A stretch of 64,000 bases of DNA from Shewanella polaris (lineage in GTDB: Bacteria > Pseudomonadota > Gammaproteobacteria > Enterobacterales > Shewanellaceae): the NCBI RefSeq assembly GCF_006385555.1, contig NZ_CP041036.1, positions 1,302,001 to 1,366,000 of the forward strand, given 5' to 3'. The notes below the pieces were generated by a model, which saw nothing but the letters and a program-made list of their open reading frames with translations, made no database searches and was not told the DNA's origin. The position numbers and the translations under genes are program-made. Positions 9,047-17,440 of the stretch are shown in pieces. How positions within the stretch are numbered: position 1 is the first letter of the stretch; every line of letters starts with the position of its first letter.

Positions 9047-10021
9047 TTAAAATTTATGGCGATAACCTAAGGTATAGGCAATATCTGCACTGTTATCCAT
9101 ATTCAAAAAATTCTCGATCATGGTTAACTCTATGGCACTAGTGTTGAAGTAATAGCGATAGCCCAACAGGGCTTCGTTAGATGCTTGTGAGAAATTTTTA
9201 TCCCAGTCTACCATGCCATCGTAGCGATGATATTCAGCTAACCAACCATGTCGGCCTGTACGGTATTCATAACCCAACCCCAGCATTAAGTAATAGGGTT
9301 CAAAATCCCTTTGTGACAAAGGTTCCTTATCGTTTAAAAAGCTGACTCCAAGAGTTGAATTAACATGGTGGTTACCATTGTGATAACCGTAGTTAATTTG
9401 CACGCTCTGTTGGAAACTTTCGTCAGCAAATGGACCGGAATCGACATACTTGTAATATAACGTTCCACCGACTGATAAGCCGTGATGTTCATTATGCAAT
9501 AATTGATAGCCTAAATAGGCACTGAAAGAATTATTGAGGGAGTCCTCTGTAAAACTATCAATATTGATACCGTATTTTTTTGAGTGGATTTGGTTTTGAT
9601 GTTTAGCTTGTTGTTTACGGCCATTTTGATCAAAACCAAAAGCATCATGAAACCACATTGTTAATGAGTCCAGATGGTTATCACCGCTAAATTGCCAAGT
9701 GTAATTGGCATCAAACAGTAAATCTTCGGTGATTTGCCATTTTAGACCACTGCTAATTGCATTTTGATAATAATCAGCTAATAGCACGTCAGACTCTGAC
9801 CAGACACTAGCCGCATTCGCTGTGATATACCATTCCTTTTGCCCTTCTGGCAACGAAAAACCTGAGCGTAACAGTGGGCTAAGATTGATCGATTGCATTG
9901 GTGATTGAGCATAGACCTGTAACGGCCCGTAATCATTAAAATTTACCACTTGTGCATAGACTGGCAAGATAGAGGTAAGACTCAGTACGGATATCAGTTT
10001 AAGGCTGGTTTTCATAAACAT
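9047..10021 (-). CDS. Outer membrane beta-barrel protein, DUF3187-type
   Basis: A 324-residue exported protein. Residues 1-23 form a signal peptide (MFMKTSLKLISVLSLTSILP, cleavage after VYAQ or VYA). The mature part starts with FNDYGPLQVYAQSPMQSINL, a pattern I associate with the DUF3187 family, then has many alternating aromatic strands and ends in YTLGYRHKF; a terminal Phe is the usual recognition signal for beta-barrel insertion. No function is known to me. It is a single gene with its own promoter. An alternative ATG two codons in (10015) gives the same signal peptide. Confidence 0.75.
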   Translation of the reverse strand: MFMKTSLKLISVLSLTSILPVYAQVVNFNDYGPLQVYAQSPMQSINLSPLLRSGFSLPEGQKEWYITANAASVWSESDVLLADYYQNAISSGLKWQITEDLLFDANYTWQFSGDNHLDSLTMWFHDAFGFDQNGRKQQAKHQNQIHSKKYGINIDSFTEDSLNNSFSAYLGYQLLHNEHHGLSVGGTLYYKYVDSGPFADESFQQSVQINYGYHNGNHHVNSTLGVSFLNDKEPLSQRDFEPYYLMLGLGYEYRTGRHGWLAEYHRYDGMVDWDKNFSQASNEALLGYRYYFNTSAIELTMIENFLNMDNSADIAYTLGYRHKF

Positions 10022-10338
10022 TTGTCGATTTAACTCTTCAGTTGCTTAATTTAAGTGTGTGCCGACTTCGAATGTTGATTGTATTTTATCTTTATAATCC
10101 ACATTGTGAGGTGACGAGGTAGCGTACATTATGAAGGTATAGCAACATTATTTAAATGCCTAAAAAGGAACACATTATGAGGTTAAGTTATATCACTACA
10201 TTATTATATTTTGAATTGATGTGTACTAGCCCCTATGATGACGGACGCACTGAATGATATCTTAATTCATTGACTTATAGCGTATATTTCTCATTTTACT
10301 TTGTGTGAGTTCTGATGCCTCTAGCATTGTGTCATCGT
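10022..10338. other. Intergenic region with one possible small ORF
   Basis: About 317 bases between the outer membrane protein (whose promoter it must hold) and the 3' end of the FlhB-like gene. Apart from the short ORF at 10177-10257 nothing was recognised. Confidence 0.5.
10177..10257 (+). CDS. Possible 26-residue small membrane or lipoprotein-like peptide
   Basis: ATG at 10177 has AAAAAGGAA about 8 bases upstream, a good ribosome site. The product is MRLSYITTLLYFELMCTSP followed by YDDGRTE: a hydrophobic start and a Cys where a lipobox Cys might sit (ELMC is not a good lipobox). It may be a real small gene or the remnant of a small lipoprotein. No family is recognised. Confidence 0.3.
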   Translation: MRLSYITTLLYFELMCTSPYDDGRTE

Positions 10339-10653
10339 TTACACTTGAACTACAATTTTCTGGTGGAGGTTATTCCATTGTTCCGGGAATTTACCATCTA
10401 GCATGTATACAAACGCAATGAGTTCAGCAATCAACAAATACAGTTCTTTAGGCACTTCATCACCTAATTCTAGCAGTTGCAAAAATTCACTTAAATGCGG
10501 GTCTTGATGGATATGGATCCCGGCCTCTTTGGCGATTGATATGATTTCTTCGGCCACTAAATCTTTACCCGTTGCGGTAATTTTAGGTGCACTTTTACCA
10601 TCAAAACTAAGTGCAACAGCCTGTGATATTTTTTTAGGATCGTCTGTCATCAT
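10339..10653 (-). CDS. Stand-alone FlhB C-terminal-like protein (EscU/YscU/HrcU family)
   Basis: A 104-residue soluble protein matching only the cytoplasmic C-terminal part of FlhB: AVALSFDGKSAPKITATGKD, EEIISIAKEAGIHIHQDPHL, ELGDEVPKELYLLIAELIAFVY. In FlhB this domain switches export specificity, after self-cleavage at NPTH; here the NPTH motif and the membrane part are missing. Start: a longer frame can begin at TTG 10683, but those ten codons are the end of the inserted MITE, so the ATG at 10653 (AGAGAA before it) is preferred. Before the insertion it would have started 8 bases after the stop of the FliK-like gene. The pair is away from any flagellar operon seen here, so its partner is uncertain. 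Confidence 0.8.
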   Translation of the reverse strand: MMTDDPKKISQAVALSFDGKSAPKITATGKDLVAEEIISIAKEAGIHIHQDPHLSEFLQLLELGDEVPKELYLLIAELIAFVYMLDGKFPEQWNNLHQKIVVQV

Positions 10654-10664
10654 GTTCTCTATTA

Positions 10665-10927
10665 GGGCCTGTTGATCTTTCAAGGTTGTTTTTGCAGCGA
10701 ATTGTTGGTCATTTGTACAAGGCAGAGACTTTGTGGTGTAGTTATTCTACATAAAAAGTCGATAACGCAGTAAAAATGACCAACAAACGCTGCCCGAAGG
10801 GTTCTGCTAAAAACGTTTTACTCTTTGTTGAATGGATTTTGCTTAGATGACTAGGCATCAATCTATTCGCCTCTATTAAAACGTTTTTATCTCGAACAAA
10901 ATTTAACCTGCAAAGATCAACAGACCC
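10665..10927. mobile_element. 263-bp MITE with TA target duplication
   Basis: Ends are GGGCCTGTTGATCTTT on the left and, read inward on the other strand, GGGTCTGTTGATCTTTGCAG on the right: 15 of the first 16 bases match. TA flanks both sides (10663-10664 and 10928-10929), as for Tc1/mariner/IS630-type transposition. A perfect internal inverted repeat lies at 10703-10714 and 10774-10785 (TGTTGGTCATTT). It contains no gene, so it must be mobilised in trans. It sits exactly between the FliK-like and FlhB-like genes and supplies the third base of the former's stop codon. Confidence 0.85.
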
Positions 10928-13005
10928 TAGGCTCGAGTTTTAACTAAATAATGATCACCAGGTAATAAGGTTGCCGGGATTTGGGCTAACTGTGTTGTAA
11001 GCTTGCCTGGTGTAAACCCTATTTGAGTTATTTTATCTGCTAATGCTTGATTAAAGCGATCGACTTTACTGAGTAACATTTGATTATTGCCTTTAAATTG
11101 AATATCAAGCACTTCAGCGTGTTTATGTGCGCAAATTAATAATGAACCTTGCGCTAAGTTAAATTTGAGTTGGAGTTTCCATCCTGCTTTTTTGTTATTA
11201 TCTTGATCCTGCTCTTGCTCAAATTTACCTTCAAATTGTTCATCGCGTTGGTTAATTGAGTAGGGTAGGGCAAAATACCATGTCATGGCTTGATTAGGAT
11301 CGGTACTGGCGTGTTGGTATAACGAAATACTGCTGGCCAATTGTGCCAGAGAGTCTGCTCCACCTAGTTTATCCAATGCTGCAAATAATCCCGAATTTGC
11401 ACTGAGTTTACTGAGTGTCCGTTGTTGTAATTGTGCTAGATGTGCTTGAAGTTTATCGCTGATCCCTGAACCTGTTGATTTTGTTTTTACACCCAATAAT
11501 AACTGGAATAAGGTGGTTATTGCGCTCCCAGAAAATAGTGGTGAGGGCTGTAAGTTAGTTGAATGTCCAAGTTGTGTTTGAGCAAGGTTAAGTGCCGCTA
11601 AACTGTATAGTTCGCTGCTGAGTAATGCTGGATCGCTCAATGCACTTAAAGGGTGTGGGCTCATTTGGGGTAAATGTTTAAATAATTCTGTCGCCAAATT
11701 ATGCGGGGTCTGCTGAGTCAATTGTTGTTTTATTGGCATTGCTCCCGCTTTTGATAAGGCTTTATTCAATACTTCAATGGGGGCAGGGTCTTTATTCACT
11801 TTGCCGAGCATATCTTTTGTAGCGCTATTGTCTAAGCCTAATGTTGTTGTAGTCGTTTTACTTAGATTGGCTTCTGACGGCGGTGTGGCTTGACCGGTTT
11901 GCTTTGTTGATGATGTTGATACGTTATTTAACACTGTAGGATTGCTATCTAAACCACCGAGTTTTGCCGACGGGTTAATGGCGGCAGAGGTCACTTTAGT
12001 GGCATTGTTATCTTGAGTCGGAGTTGTAATTGATGTCGTTGATGCAGGAGCATTTTTCTGTGGAATGTCATTTGCCTTTACCGCATTATCGGTTGGCGGT
12101 AATGAGGTCGCTTCGAGTTTTTTTAGAAATTGGCTAAGAATTTGGGCTGGTTCATTTTTGGTTATAACGATACTTTCTGCTGAGTAAGATTGTGCTGTTT
12201 GAGGCATTTTTACTACTTTAGTTAAATCAACATTCACTTCTGCTATCACTGGTGTAAGAGATAGCTGTAATTGTTGATTTTGCACTACCACCTTTGCTAA
12301 ATACTGCCCTGCATTGAGTGATATATTGCTAGGTAATTGTATGCTTGTACCGCTTGAAAATGTCAATTGCCCCTGAGAGAGCACGGCCGTTGGCAGTGGG
12401 TAACCTTGTACCCTTGCTGCTAATGTAGCTAGCTGTTGTGTTGATACTCCATTTTGTTTTGCCAGTTCTTCAAGTGCTGGTGGTAGCGCAAGCTGAATGG
12501 GCTGCGCTAGAAGAATTATTTGAGTAGCAAGCGTTTGGGTTGGTTGTGGCGTCGTTGAGCTTGTCGGTGTGGTTTGAAGGGGGGATATGCCACTGGCTTG
12601 GTTATTAAGCACTTGTGCTTGGATCTGAGCTTGGTTTGCATTAGCCTCTGCTCGGGCTACCAGTTTAGCTTGATCGCTTGCAATAACAACTTGTGCTGTT
12701 TGTTGTAATAATTTTTGCAGTTCAGCGGTCTTATTAAGTTGATACTGTTTATTTTCAATGGTGACATCGAGTTGTGCACTTGCTGGCGGTTGTACGACCT
12801 TGACTGGCAGTAATACTGCTGCTAAATCAGATTTAGCGGCTGCTGAAGTGGATACCACTGATTTATCGCTTGAAGTTTGCGTTGGTAAGGGGGGGTTATT
12901 AGCTTGTGTTTGTTTTTTTTCTGGCACGGTTTGTTGACTTGCATCTGCAGGCTTTGATATGACGGTATTGACCGTTTTAGCGGGAAATGTTGTGGGTACA
13001 GCCAT
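10927..13005 (-). CDS. FliK-like flagellar hook-length control domain protein
   Basis: A 692-residue protein, mostly low-complexity and rich in Gln, Thr, Ser, Ala and Pro (about residues 1-430), with a structured C terminus (about 590-690: GWKLQLKFNLAQGSLLICAH, LLSKVDRFNQALADKITQIGF) like the FliK C-terminal domain that contacts FlhB. The ATG at 13005 has AGGATTTCT upstream. It is followed by a free FlhB-like C-terminal domain, so the two halves of the FliK/FlhB contact are kept together outside a flagellar cluster. The TAG stop is made of TA of the target duplication plus the first G of the MITE; before insertion the stop would have been TAA. A role in hook or needle length control is inference. 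Confidence 0.8.
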   Translation of the reverse strand: MAVPTTFPAKTVNTVISKPADASQQTVPEKKQTQANNPPLPTQTSSDKSVVSTSAAAKSDLAAVLLPVKVVQPPASAQLDVTIENKQYQLNKTAELQKLLQQTAQVVIASDQAKLVARAEANANQAQIQAQVLNNQASGISPLQTTPTSSTTPQPTQTLATQIILLAQPIQLALPPALEELAKQNGVSTQQLATLAARVQGYPLPTAVLSQGQLTFSSGTSIQLPSNISLNAGQYLAKVVVQNQQLQLSLTPVIAEVNVDLTKVVKMPQTAQSYSAESIVITKNEPAQILSQFLKKLEATSLPPTDNAVKANDIPQKNAPASTTSITTPTQDNNATKVTSAAINPSAKLGGLDSNPTVLNNVSTSSTKQTGQATPPSEANLSKTTTTTLGLDNSATKDMLGKVNKDPAPIEVLNKALSKAGAMPIKQQLTQQTPHNLATELFKHLPQMSPHPLSALSDPALLSSELYSLAALNLAQTQLGHSTNLQPSPLFSGSAITTLFQLLLGVKTKSTGSGISDKLQAHLAQLQQRTLSKLSANSGLFAALDKLGGADSLAQLASSISLYQHASTDPNQAMTWYFALPYSINQRDEQFEGKFEQEQDQDNNKKAGWKLQLKFNLAQGSLLICAHKHAEVLDIQFKGNNQMLLSKVDRFNQALADKITQIGFTPGKLTTQLAQIPATLLPGDHYLVKTRA

Positions 13006-13336
13006 AGAAATCCTATCAAATAAACATGCTTATTTATTGAAATCAACCAGGATGTCAATGAAGAATATTAACCTCATTTACAAATTTTTGATTGATATTG
13101 TCAACAGGCTCAGTATCCTTAGCCCTCCGTTACCTTTGAACAGGGTAACTCACTATAGATTTAGTGGATAATGCTGGAAACAAAGACATACTATCAAGGC
13201 TTGATGGTTAAACATTGTAAGGTATAGCCTAACACTGCCAGCTAAATTATATCGACTTGAACAAAAATTGCTTTAATAAAAAGACAGAAAGAGCAGTTTG
13301 TTGAGTAGTACCTTTTGTCATTTTAAAGAGAATTAT
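13006..13336. other. Intergenic divergent promoter region, fliK-like / mlaA
   Basis: About 330 bases with both promoters. One small dyad, GTTACC (13129-13134) and GGTAAC (13143-13148), was seen; no other structure or small gene is supported. Confidence 0.45.
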
Positions 13337-14113
13337 ATGAAGTATAAATGGATATTACTTCAGGTGGTTGTTGCAGTTAGCATGCCCGTGTATGCCAAAG
13401 GCGAAGCACCTCAAGTTGTCGCATCATTACCCGCAGTTGAAATCAAATACAATGATCATCGTGATCCATTTGAAGCAATTAACCGCACCATGTGGGATTT
13501 TAATTATCTGTTTTTAGACAGATACTTTATCCGTCCTGTGGCACATAGTTATAAAGATTATGTTCCTAACCCAGTAAGAACGGGGGTCAATAATTTTGTT
13601 TATAACTTAGAAGAGCCTAGTTCGATGATAAATAATACCCTTCAAGGAAAGTGGGGGTGGGCAGCCAATGCTGGTGGCCGTTTTACCATCAATACTACCG
13701 TAGGTTTACTGGGCTTGGTAGATGTTGCTGACATGATGGGAATGCGCCGCAAACAAGACGATTTCAACGAAGTTTTAGGTTATTACGGAACCCCAAATGG
13801 TCCTTATTTTATGGCACCATTCTATGGACCAATTGTGACGAGAGAAATCGCCTCTGATTGGGTGGATGGTCTATACTTTCCTTTATCTGAGTTAACGATG
13901 TGGCAGTCTGTACTCAAATGGGGTTTAAAAGGCTTAGACGCTCGTACTAAAGCCATTGATCAAGAAAGATTACTAGACAATGCTCTTGACCCTTATGCTT
14001 TTGTAAAAAATGCTTATTTGCAGCATATGGATTACAAGGTTTTTGATGGTGATGTACCATCAACTCAGGTAGATGATGATTTACTTGACGAATATTTAGA
14101 TGAACTAGATTAG
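13337..14113 (+). CDS. mlaA: MlaA (VacJ) phospholipid-retrieval protein, without lipobox
   Basis: A 258-residue MlaA protein. MlaA sits in the outer membrane and, with the Mla system, removes misplaced phospholipids from the outer leaflet. Typical features are DPFEAINRTMWDFNYLF, NLEEPSSMINNTLQGK, GRFTINTTVGLLGLVDVA and YGTPNGPYFMAPFYGP. The N terminus MKYKWILLQVVVAVSMPVYA is a signal peptide, but the usual lipobox Cys is absent, so it seems to be cut by signal peptidase I rather than lipidated. ATG 13337 (AAAGAGAATT before it) is preferred over an upstream TTG at 13298. The C terminus is acidic (DDDLLDEYLDELD). An RNA switch-like structure starts at its stop codon and leads into the rssB-like gene. 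Confidence 0.92.
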   Translation: MKYKWILLQVVVAVSMPVYAKGEAPQVVASLPAVEIKYNDHRDPFEAINRTMWDFNYLFLDRYFIRPVAHSYKDYVPNPVRTGVNNFVYNLEEPSSMINNTLQGKWGWAANAGGRFTINTTVGLLGLVDVADMMGMRRKQDDFNEVLGYYGTPNGPYFMAPFYGPIVTREIASDWVDGLYFPLSELTMWQSVLKWGLKGLDARTKAIDQERLLDNALDPYAFVKNAYLQHMDYKVFDGDVPSTQVDDDLLDEYLDELD

Positions 14114-14160
14114 TCGAGGTATAAAACAACCTCGATAATGTAGGTCTATGAGGTTGTTTT
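14114..14160 (+). promoter_or_regulatory. Three-arm attenuator or RBS-sequestering hairpin between mlaA and rssB-like
   Basis: Arm A TCGAGGT (14114-14120), arm B AAAACAACCTCGA (14123-14135) and arm C GAGGTTGTTTT (14150-14160). B pairs with C over 11 perfect bases, and this hides the GAGG ribosome site (14150-14153) of the next gene and ends in TTTT directly before its ATG. B can instead pair with A over 7 bases, freeing C. A starts immediately after the mlaA stop codon, so a ribosome finishing mlaA would cover A. Pairings are seen in the sequence; the regulation is inference. Confidence 0.55.
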
Positions 14161-15282
14161 ATGGCACTAACTGATGTTGAGATACTCTTTGTTGAAGATG
14201 ACCCAATATTTCGCCATGTGGTTACTGAGTTTTTGCAGTGCCAAGGTGCTCGAGTTCAACAAGCCTGTAATGGCCATGAAGGTATTTCGTTTTTTTCACA
14301 TGCCATTTTCGATATTGTTATTGCTGACTTAACTATGCCAGGCCTTGATGGTCTGTCGATGCTTAAGCAAATGCAAGATATTAATCCTGCGATACCTGCG
14401 ATTGTCATTTCTGGTAATGATGTGATGGCTGATGTTGTGGAAGCATTGCGTCTCGGTGCCAGCGACTATTTGACTAAACCTATTGCTGATTTATTCATGA
14501 TTGAACAGGCGATTATACAGGCAATGATGTCTGCTGCTACGCCAATGAATGTTTCTGGACTGTCACATTTGCAAGAAATGAATGAGTTGTCTTATCAAGA
14601 ACTCACGGACAATTTATTTTTACTCGAGCAAAACTCCCAAGCCGCCAAAAGTGTTCAACAACAGTTATTTCCAGCTTCCCATATTTCTTATCCCACTGCG
14701 GATATCAATTATAGTTTGTTTAAAAACAATGATGTGAGTGCTTACTTTATTGATTCAACTATGGTGGGTGAAGACCATTTAGTCATGTATATGGCCCATT
14801 TTTCGCCAGAGGACAACAGCGCTGCTTTCGGTTGTATATTATTGCGCAGTTTTATTAATCAGAAACTAAAGCTGTTTAGAAATGGCTTAAGTAACACCTT
14901 AATCGAACCAGATAATTTGTTGGCTTATCTTAATGAACGCATGGTGAAATCTGGGTTGCGTATCAATACCGATATTATTTATGTATGCATCGATTTGCCC
15001 CAATACCGCGTCTCTATTGGACAGTCAGGAAAAGGCCTAAGGTGCTATTTACGTCATGGTAATGACCTGACTCCTTTGGTGTTACCAGAGTCTCCATCCC
15101 TTGGCTGTACTCAATGGAGTAAACCGAGTTTACAAACTAGAATTTTATTGCGAGATGAACAGATTTGTATTGGCACCCATTTTTATGAGCATAAGCAGCA
15201 ATTGCTTGAAAATCGCTTTACGGGTTTGGTTTATCAATCTGATATTAAGGCTGGTGGTTTTATGCAGTTAGCTTGTCGGTAA
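14161..15282 (+). CDS. RssB-like response regulator with degenerate PP2C/SpoIIE-type effector domain
   Basis: A 373-residue regulator. Residues 1-125 form a receiver (FVEDDP; Asp56 in IVIADLTMPGLDG; Lys in YLTKP). A helical linker (about 135-170) leads to a SpoIIE/PP2C-like fold starting at QQQLFPASHISYPTADINYS and continuing to the end. In active SpoIIE domains the text would read GGDxxD; here the matching place reads VSAYFID, so metal-binding aspartates look lost, as in E. coli RssB, which delivers sigma-S to ClpXP. An RssB role is therefore plausible but not proved; a SpoIIE-type pseudo-phosphatase with another partner is the alternative. The start follows the mlaA-distal hairpin with GAGG 7 bases upstream. 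Confidence 0.75.
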   Translation: MALTDVEILFVEDDPIFRHVVTEFLQCQGARVQQACNGHEGISFFSHAIFDIVIADLTMPGLDGLSMLKQMQDINPAIPAIVISGNDVMADVVEALRLGASDYLTKPIADLFMIEQAIIQAMMSAATPMNVSGLSHLQEMNELSYQELTDNLFLLEQNSQAAKSVQQQLFPASHISYPTADINYSLFKNNDVSAYFIDSTMVGEDHLVMYMAHFSPEDNSAAFGCILLRSFINQKLKLFRNGLSNTLIEPDNLLAYLNERMVKSGLRINTDIIYVCIDLPQYRVSIGQSGKGLRCYLRHGNDLTPLVLPESPSLGCTQWSKPSLQTRILLRDEQICIGTHFYEHKQQLLENRFTGLVYQSDIKAGGFMQLACR

Positions 15283-15331
15283 ATTAGGGCACTTATTAAT
15301 TGTTGCAGATGAACAATGCCAAGGCGAAATA

Positions 15332-15368
15332 AAAAATCCCCTCACAAGTTAACTTGGAGGGGATTTTT
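15332..15368. terminator. Bidirectional terminator between rssB-like and POT transporter
   Basis: AAAAATCCCCTC pairs with GAGGGGATTTTT, and inside it CAAGTT with AACTTG, leaving one bulged A. Both strands end in T-tracts, so it serves the two convergent genes. Confidence 0.85.
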
Positions 15369-15401
15369 ATTGTAACGTTATTACCGTGAATTTAAACCAA
15401 A

Positions 15402-16910
15402 TTAACGTTTAATTGCTTCGTGGTCTGCTGTTACTGATAACTCATCTTCTAAAGCTTGTTCTTCAGTGTCATGCTTGCTTTCTGCACCATGCATCCAATC
15501 AACTAACTTATCAGACATTAAATATAAAATGATCCCTGAAACAACAGCGGTAATACCAATACCGGCAAAAATAGCCATTGCATTTTCAAGTTGTGTTTCG
15601 ACATCTCCACCGTGACCAATTAATGAACCTACTAGGCCACCAATTTTGTTTGCCGCAGCAATAAAGAGGAACCATGCACCCATCATTAATGAGGCTATAC
15701 GCAGTGGAGCAAGTTTAGTCACCATTGATAAGCCAATAGGAGATAAACATAATTCACCCATGGTATGGAAGAAGTAAGCTCCTACTAACCACCACATGCT
15801 TGATTTAACAGAAGCATCGCCGCCCATCTCGAACACTGCACCCATCATGAATAAGAAACCAATAGCCAATAAGAATAAGCCTAAAGCAAATTTAATCGGT
15901 GAGTTGGGTTCATTTTTACCTAGGCGGATCCAAATAGAAGCTATCACAGGTGCAAACACAACAATGAAAATAGCATTGAGTGATTGGAAATAAGTGGTAG
16001 GCACTTCCCATGAACCAATCATGCGATCGGTGAAATTGTTCGTGAACAAGTTCATTAAACCACCGGCTTGCTCGAAGCCAGCCCAGAAAATAATGGTGAA
16101 TAGTCCCATTACCATAATGACTTTAATACGATCTCGTTCAACCTTCGTTAGTGGCTCACTTCTGGTTTCACCTTTAGCTTCATTTTTTCTTTGTTCAACT
16201 TTAGCGGCCGGTTCGGTACCGATGTCGCCAAGTAATTTTTGCGCAAAGAAGAATTGAATAATCAAGGATACGATCATACCGACACCTGCACAGAAGAAAC
16301 CTGCTTGCCAGTTGTTGATAAATACGTCTTTACCATCGATAACCGCTTCATGACCAAATGAAGTATAAGCCCAAGCAACGATAAAGCCTGACAGTGCAGC
16401 GCCTAAGTTGATACCCATATAGAAAATAGTAAATGCACCGTCGCGACGGTGATCTCCAGCAGGATATAAATCACCAACCATGGTTGAAATATTTGGCTTA
16501 AATAGACCATTACCTATGATTAAGGTTCCTAAGCCAATATAAAATATTGTGGTTTCGAAACCTATCATCCAGCTATGTGGTGCAGCAAGGGTAAATTGAC
16601 CTGCTGCCATTAAGAAGCCACCAATATAAATGGACTTACGTTGACCCAATACGTTATCGGCTAACCAACCACCAATAAGTGGAGTCAAATATACTAAGCC
16701 AGTAAAAGTACCATATAGTGATAATGCATCTGCTTGGCTCCAGCCTAGACCACCACCACCTTCACCACTTTTAACTTTATCAACAAGATAAAGTACCAAA
16801 ATGGCACGCATAGCGTAGTAACTAAAGCGTTCCCATAGTTCTGTTGTAAAAAGTAAGAACAGCCCCTTAGGGTGTCCAAACAGTGTTCCTTGAGGTTTTG
16901 CGTCACTCAT
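15402..16910 (-). CDS. Proton-dependent oligopeptide transporter (POT/PTR family)
   Basis: A 502-residue inner-membrane protein with about 14 hydrophobic segments. It imports di- and tripeptides with protons. The signature ELWERFSYY near residue 25 is the family's proton-coupling ExxERFxYY motif, and the second PTR signature is visible as FTIFYMGINLGAALSGFI. A charged loop near residues 230-255 (KVEQRKNEAKGETRSEPLTK) separates the two halves. ATG 16910 with GGTGGAAGAC upstream is chosen over an in-frame ATG four codons earlier (16922). The C-terminal tail is acidic. It is transcribed alone. DtpA-like and bacterial PepT-like proteins cannot be told apart here. Confidence 0.88.
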   Translation of the reverse strand: MSDAKPQGTLFGHPKGLFLLFTTELWERFSYYAMRAILVLYLVDKVKSGEGGGGLGWSQADALSLYGTFTGLVYLTPLIGGWLADNVLGQRKSIYIGGFLMAAGQFTLAAPHSWMIGFETTIFYIGLGTLIIGNGLFKPNISTMVGDLYPAGDHRRDGAFTIFYMGINLGAALSGFIVAWAYTSFGHEAVIDGKDVFINNWQAGFFCAGVGMIVSLIIQFFFAQKLLGDIGTEPAAKVEQRKNEAKGETRSEPLTKVERDRIKVIMVMGLFTIIFWAGFEQAGGLMNLFTNNFTDRMIGSWEVPTTYFQSLNAIFIVVFAPVIASIWIRLGKNEPNSPIKFALGLFLLAIGFLFMMGAVFEMGGDASVKSSMWWLVGAYFFHTMGELCLSPIGLSMVTKLAPLRIASLMMGAWFLFIAAANKIGGLVGSLIGHGGDVETQLENAMAIFAGIGITAVVSGIILYLMSDKLVDWMHGAESKHDTEEQALEDELSVTADHEAIKR

Positions 16911-17440
16911 TAAGTCTTCCACCTTAAGCTTGTGATTGCCTGTGATAAAATATTGTCACAGAAATAATTGTTTGCAGAGTTGTCTATGACTGCTTATGCA
17001 ATTAACACCTGATATATCGGGTATTTGAAGGCAATTAAGCAGTTCTGAGCAACTTTATTGTTTATTTTTTATAATAAATAATATCAGTTTGGTGCTAAAT
17101 ATAAATCAAACATCAAAAAGCTAACCTTATATACCCTTTTCAATGCGGCAAAGTCAATGTTAATGCGGGGAACAGAGATATTAAGCTTGTTATAAATTGT
17201 GTCAAAGCAACAAGTTCTGTTTATATTGGTTAATATCTTGTTTGTCTTTTGTTACTGAATAGGGCTGAACTGGGTAATGTTTTTGGGAGTGAGGCCGATA
17301 GCTATGGCTGGGCTTATCTGGCACTTTTGTAAATATTTTTCGCAAGATATTGATTATAAGGAGTTGTCTTTTAATTTAAGCCATAAACAGTTAAAATACG
17401 ACTCGTTAACAAATTTCGATGTCATGTCGAAGGGGTATGT
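16911..17440. other. Long AT-rich divergent intergenic region
   Basis: About 530 bases between the peptide transporter and the OmpA-like gene. It is strongly AT-rich and holds the divergent promoters. A 61-codon frame (17277-17462) overlaps the OmpA-like start and lacks a family or ribosome site, so it was not called. No repeat or hairpin stands out. Confidence 0.5.

Noticed and set aside
10654..10683. TTG start giving a ten-codon extension of the FlhB-like protein
   Set aside because: These codons are mostly MITE end sequence; the internal ATG fits the pre-insertion operon.
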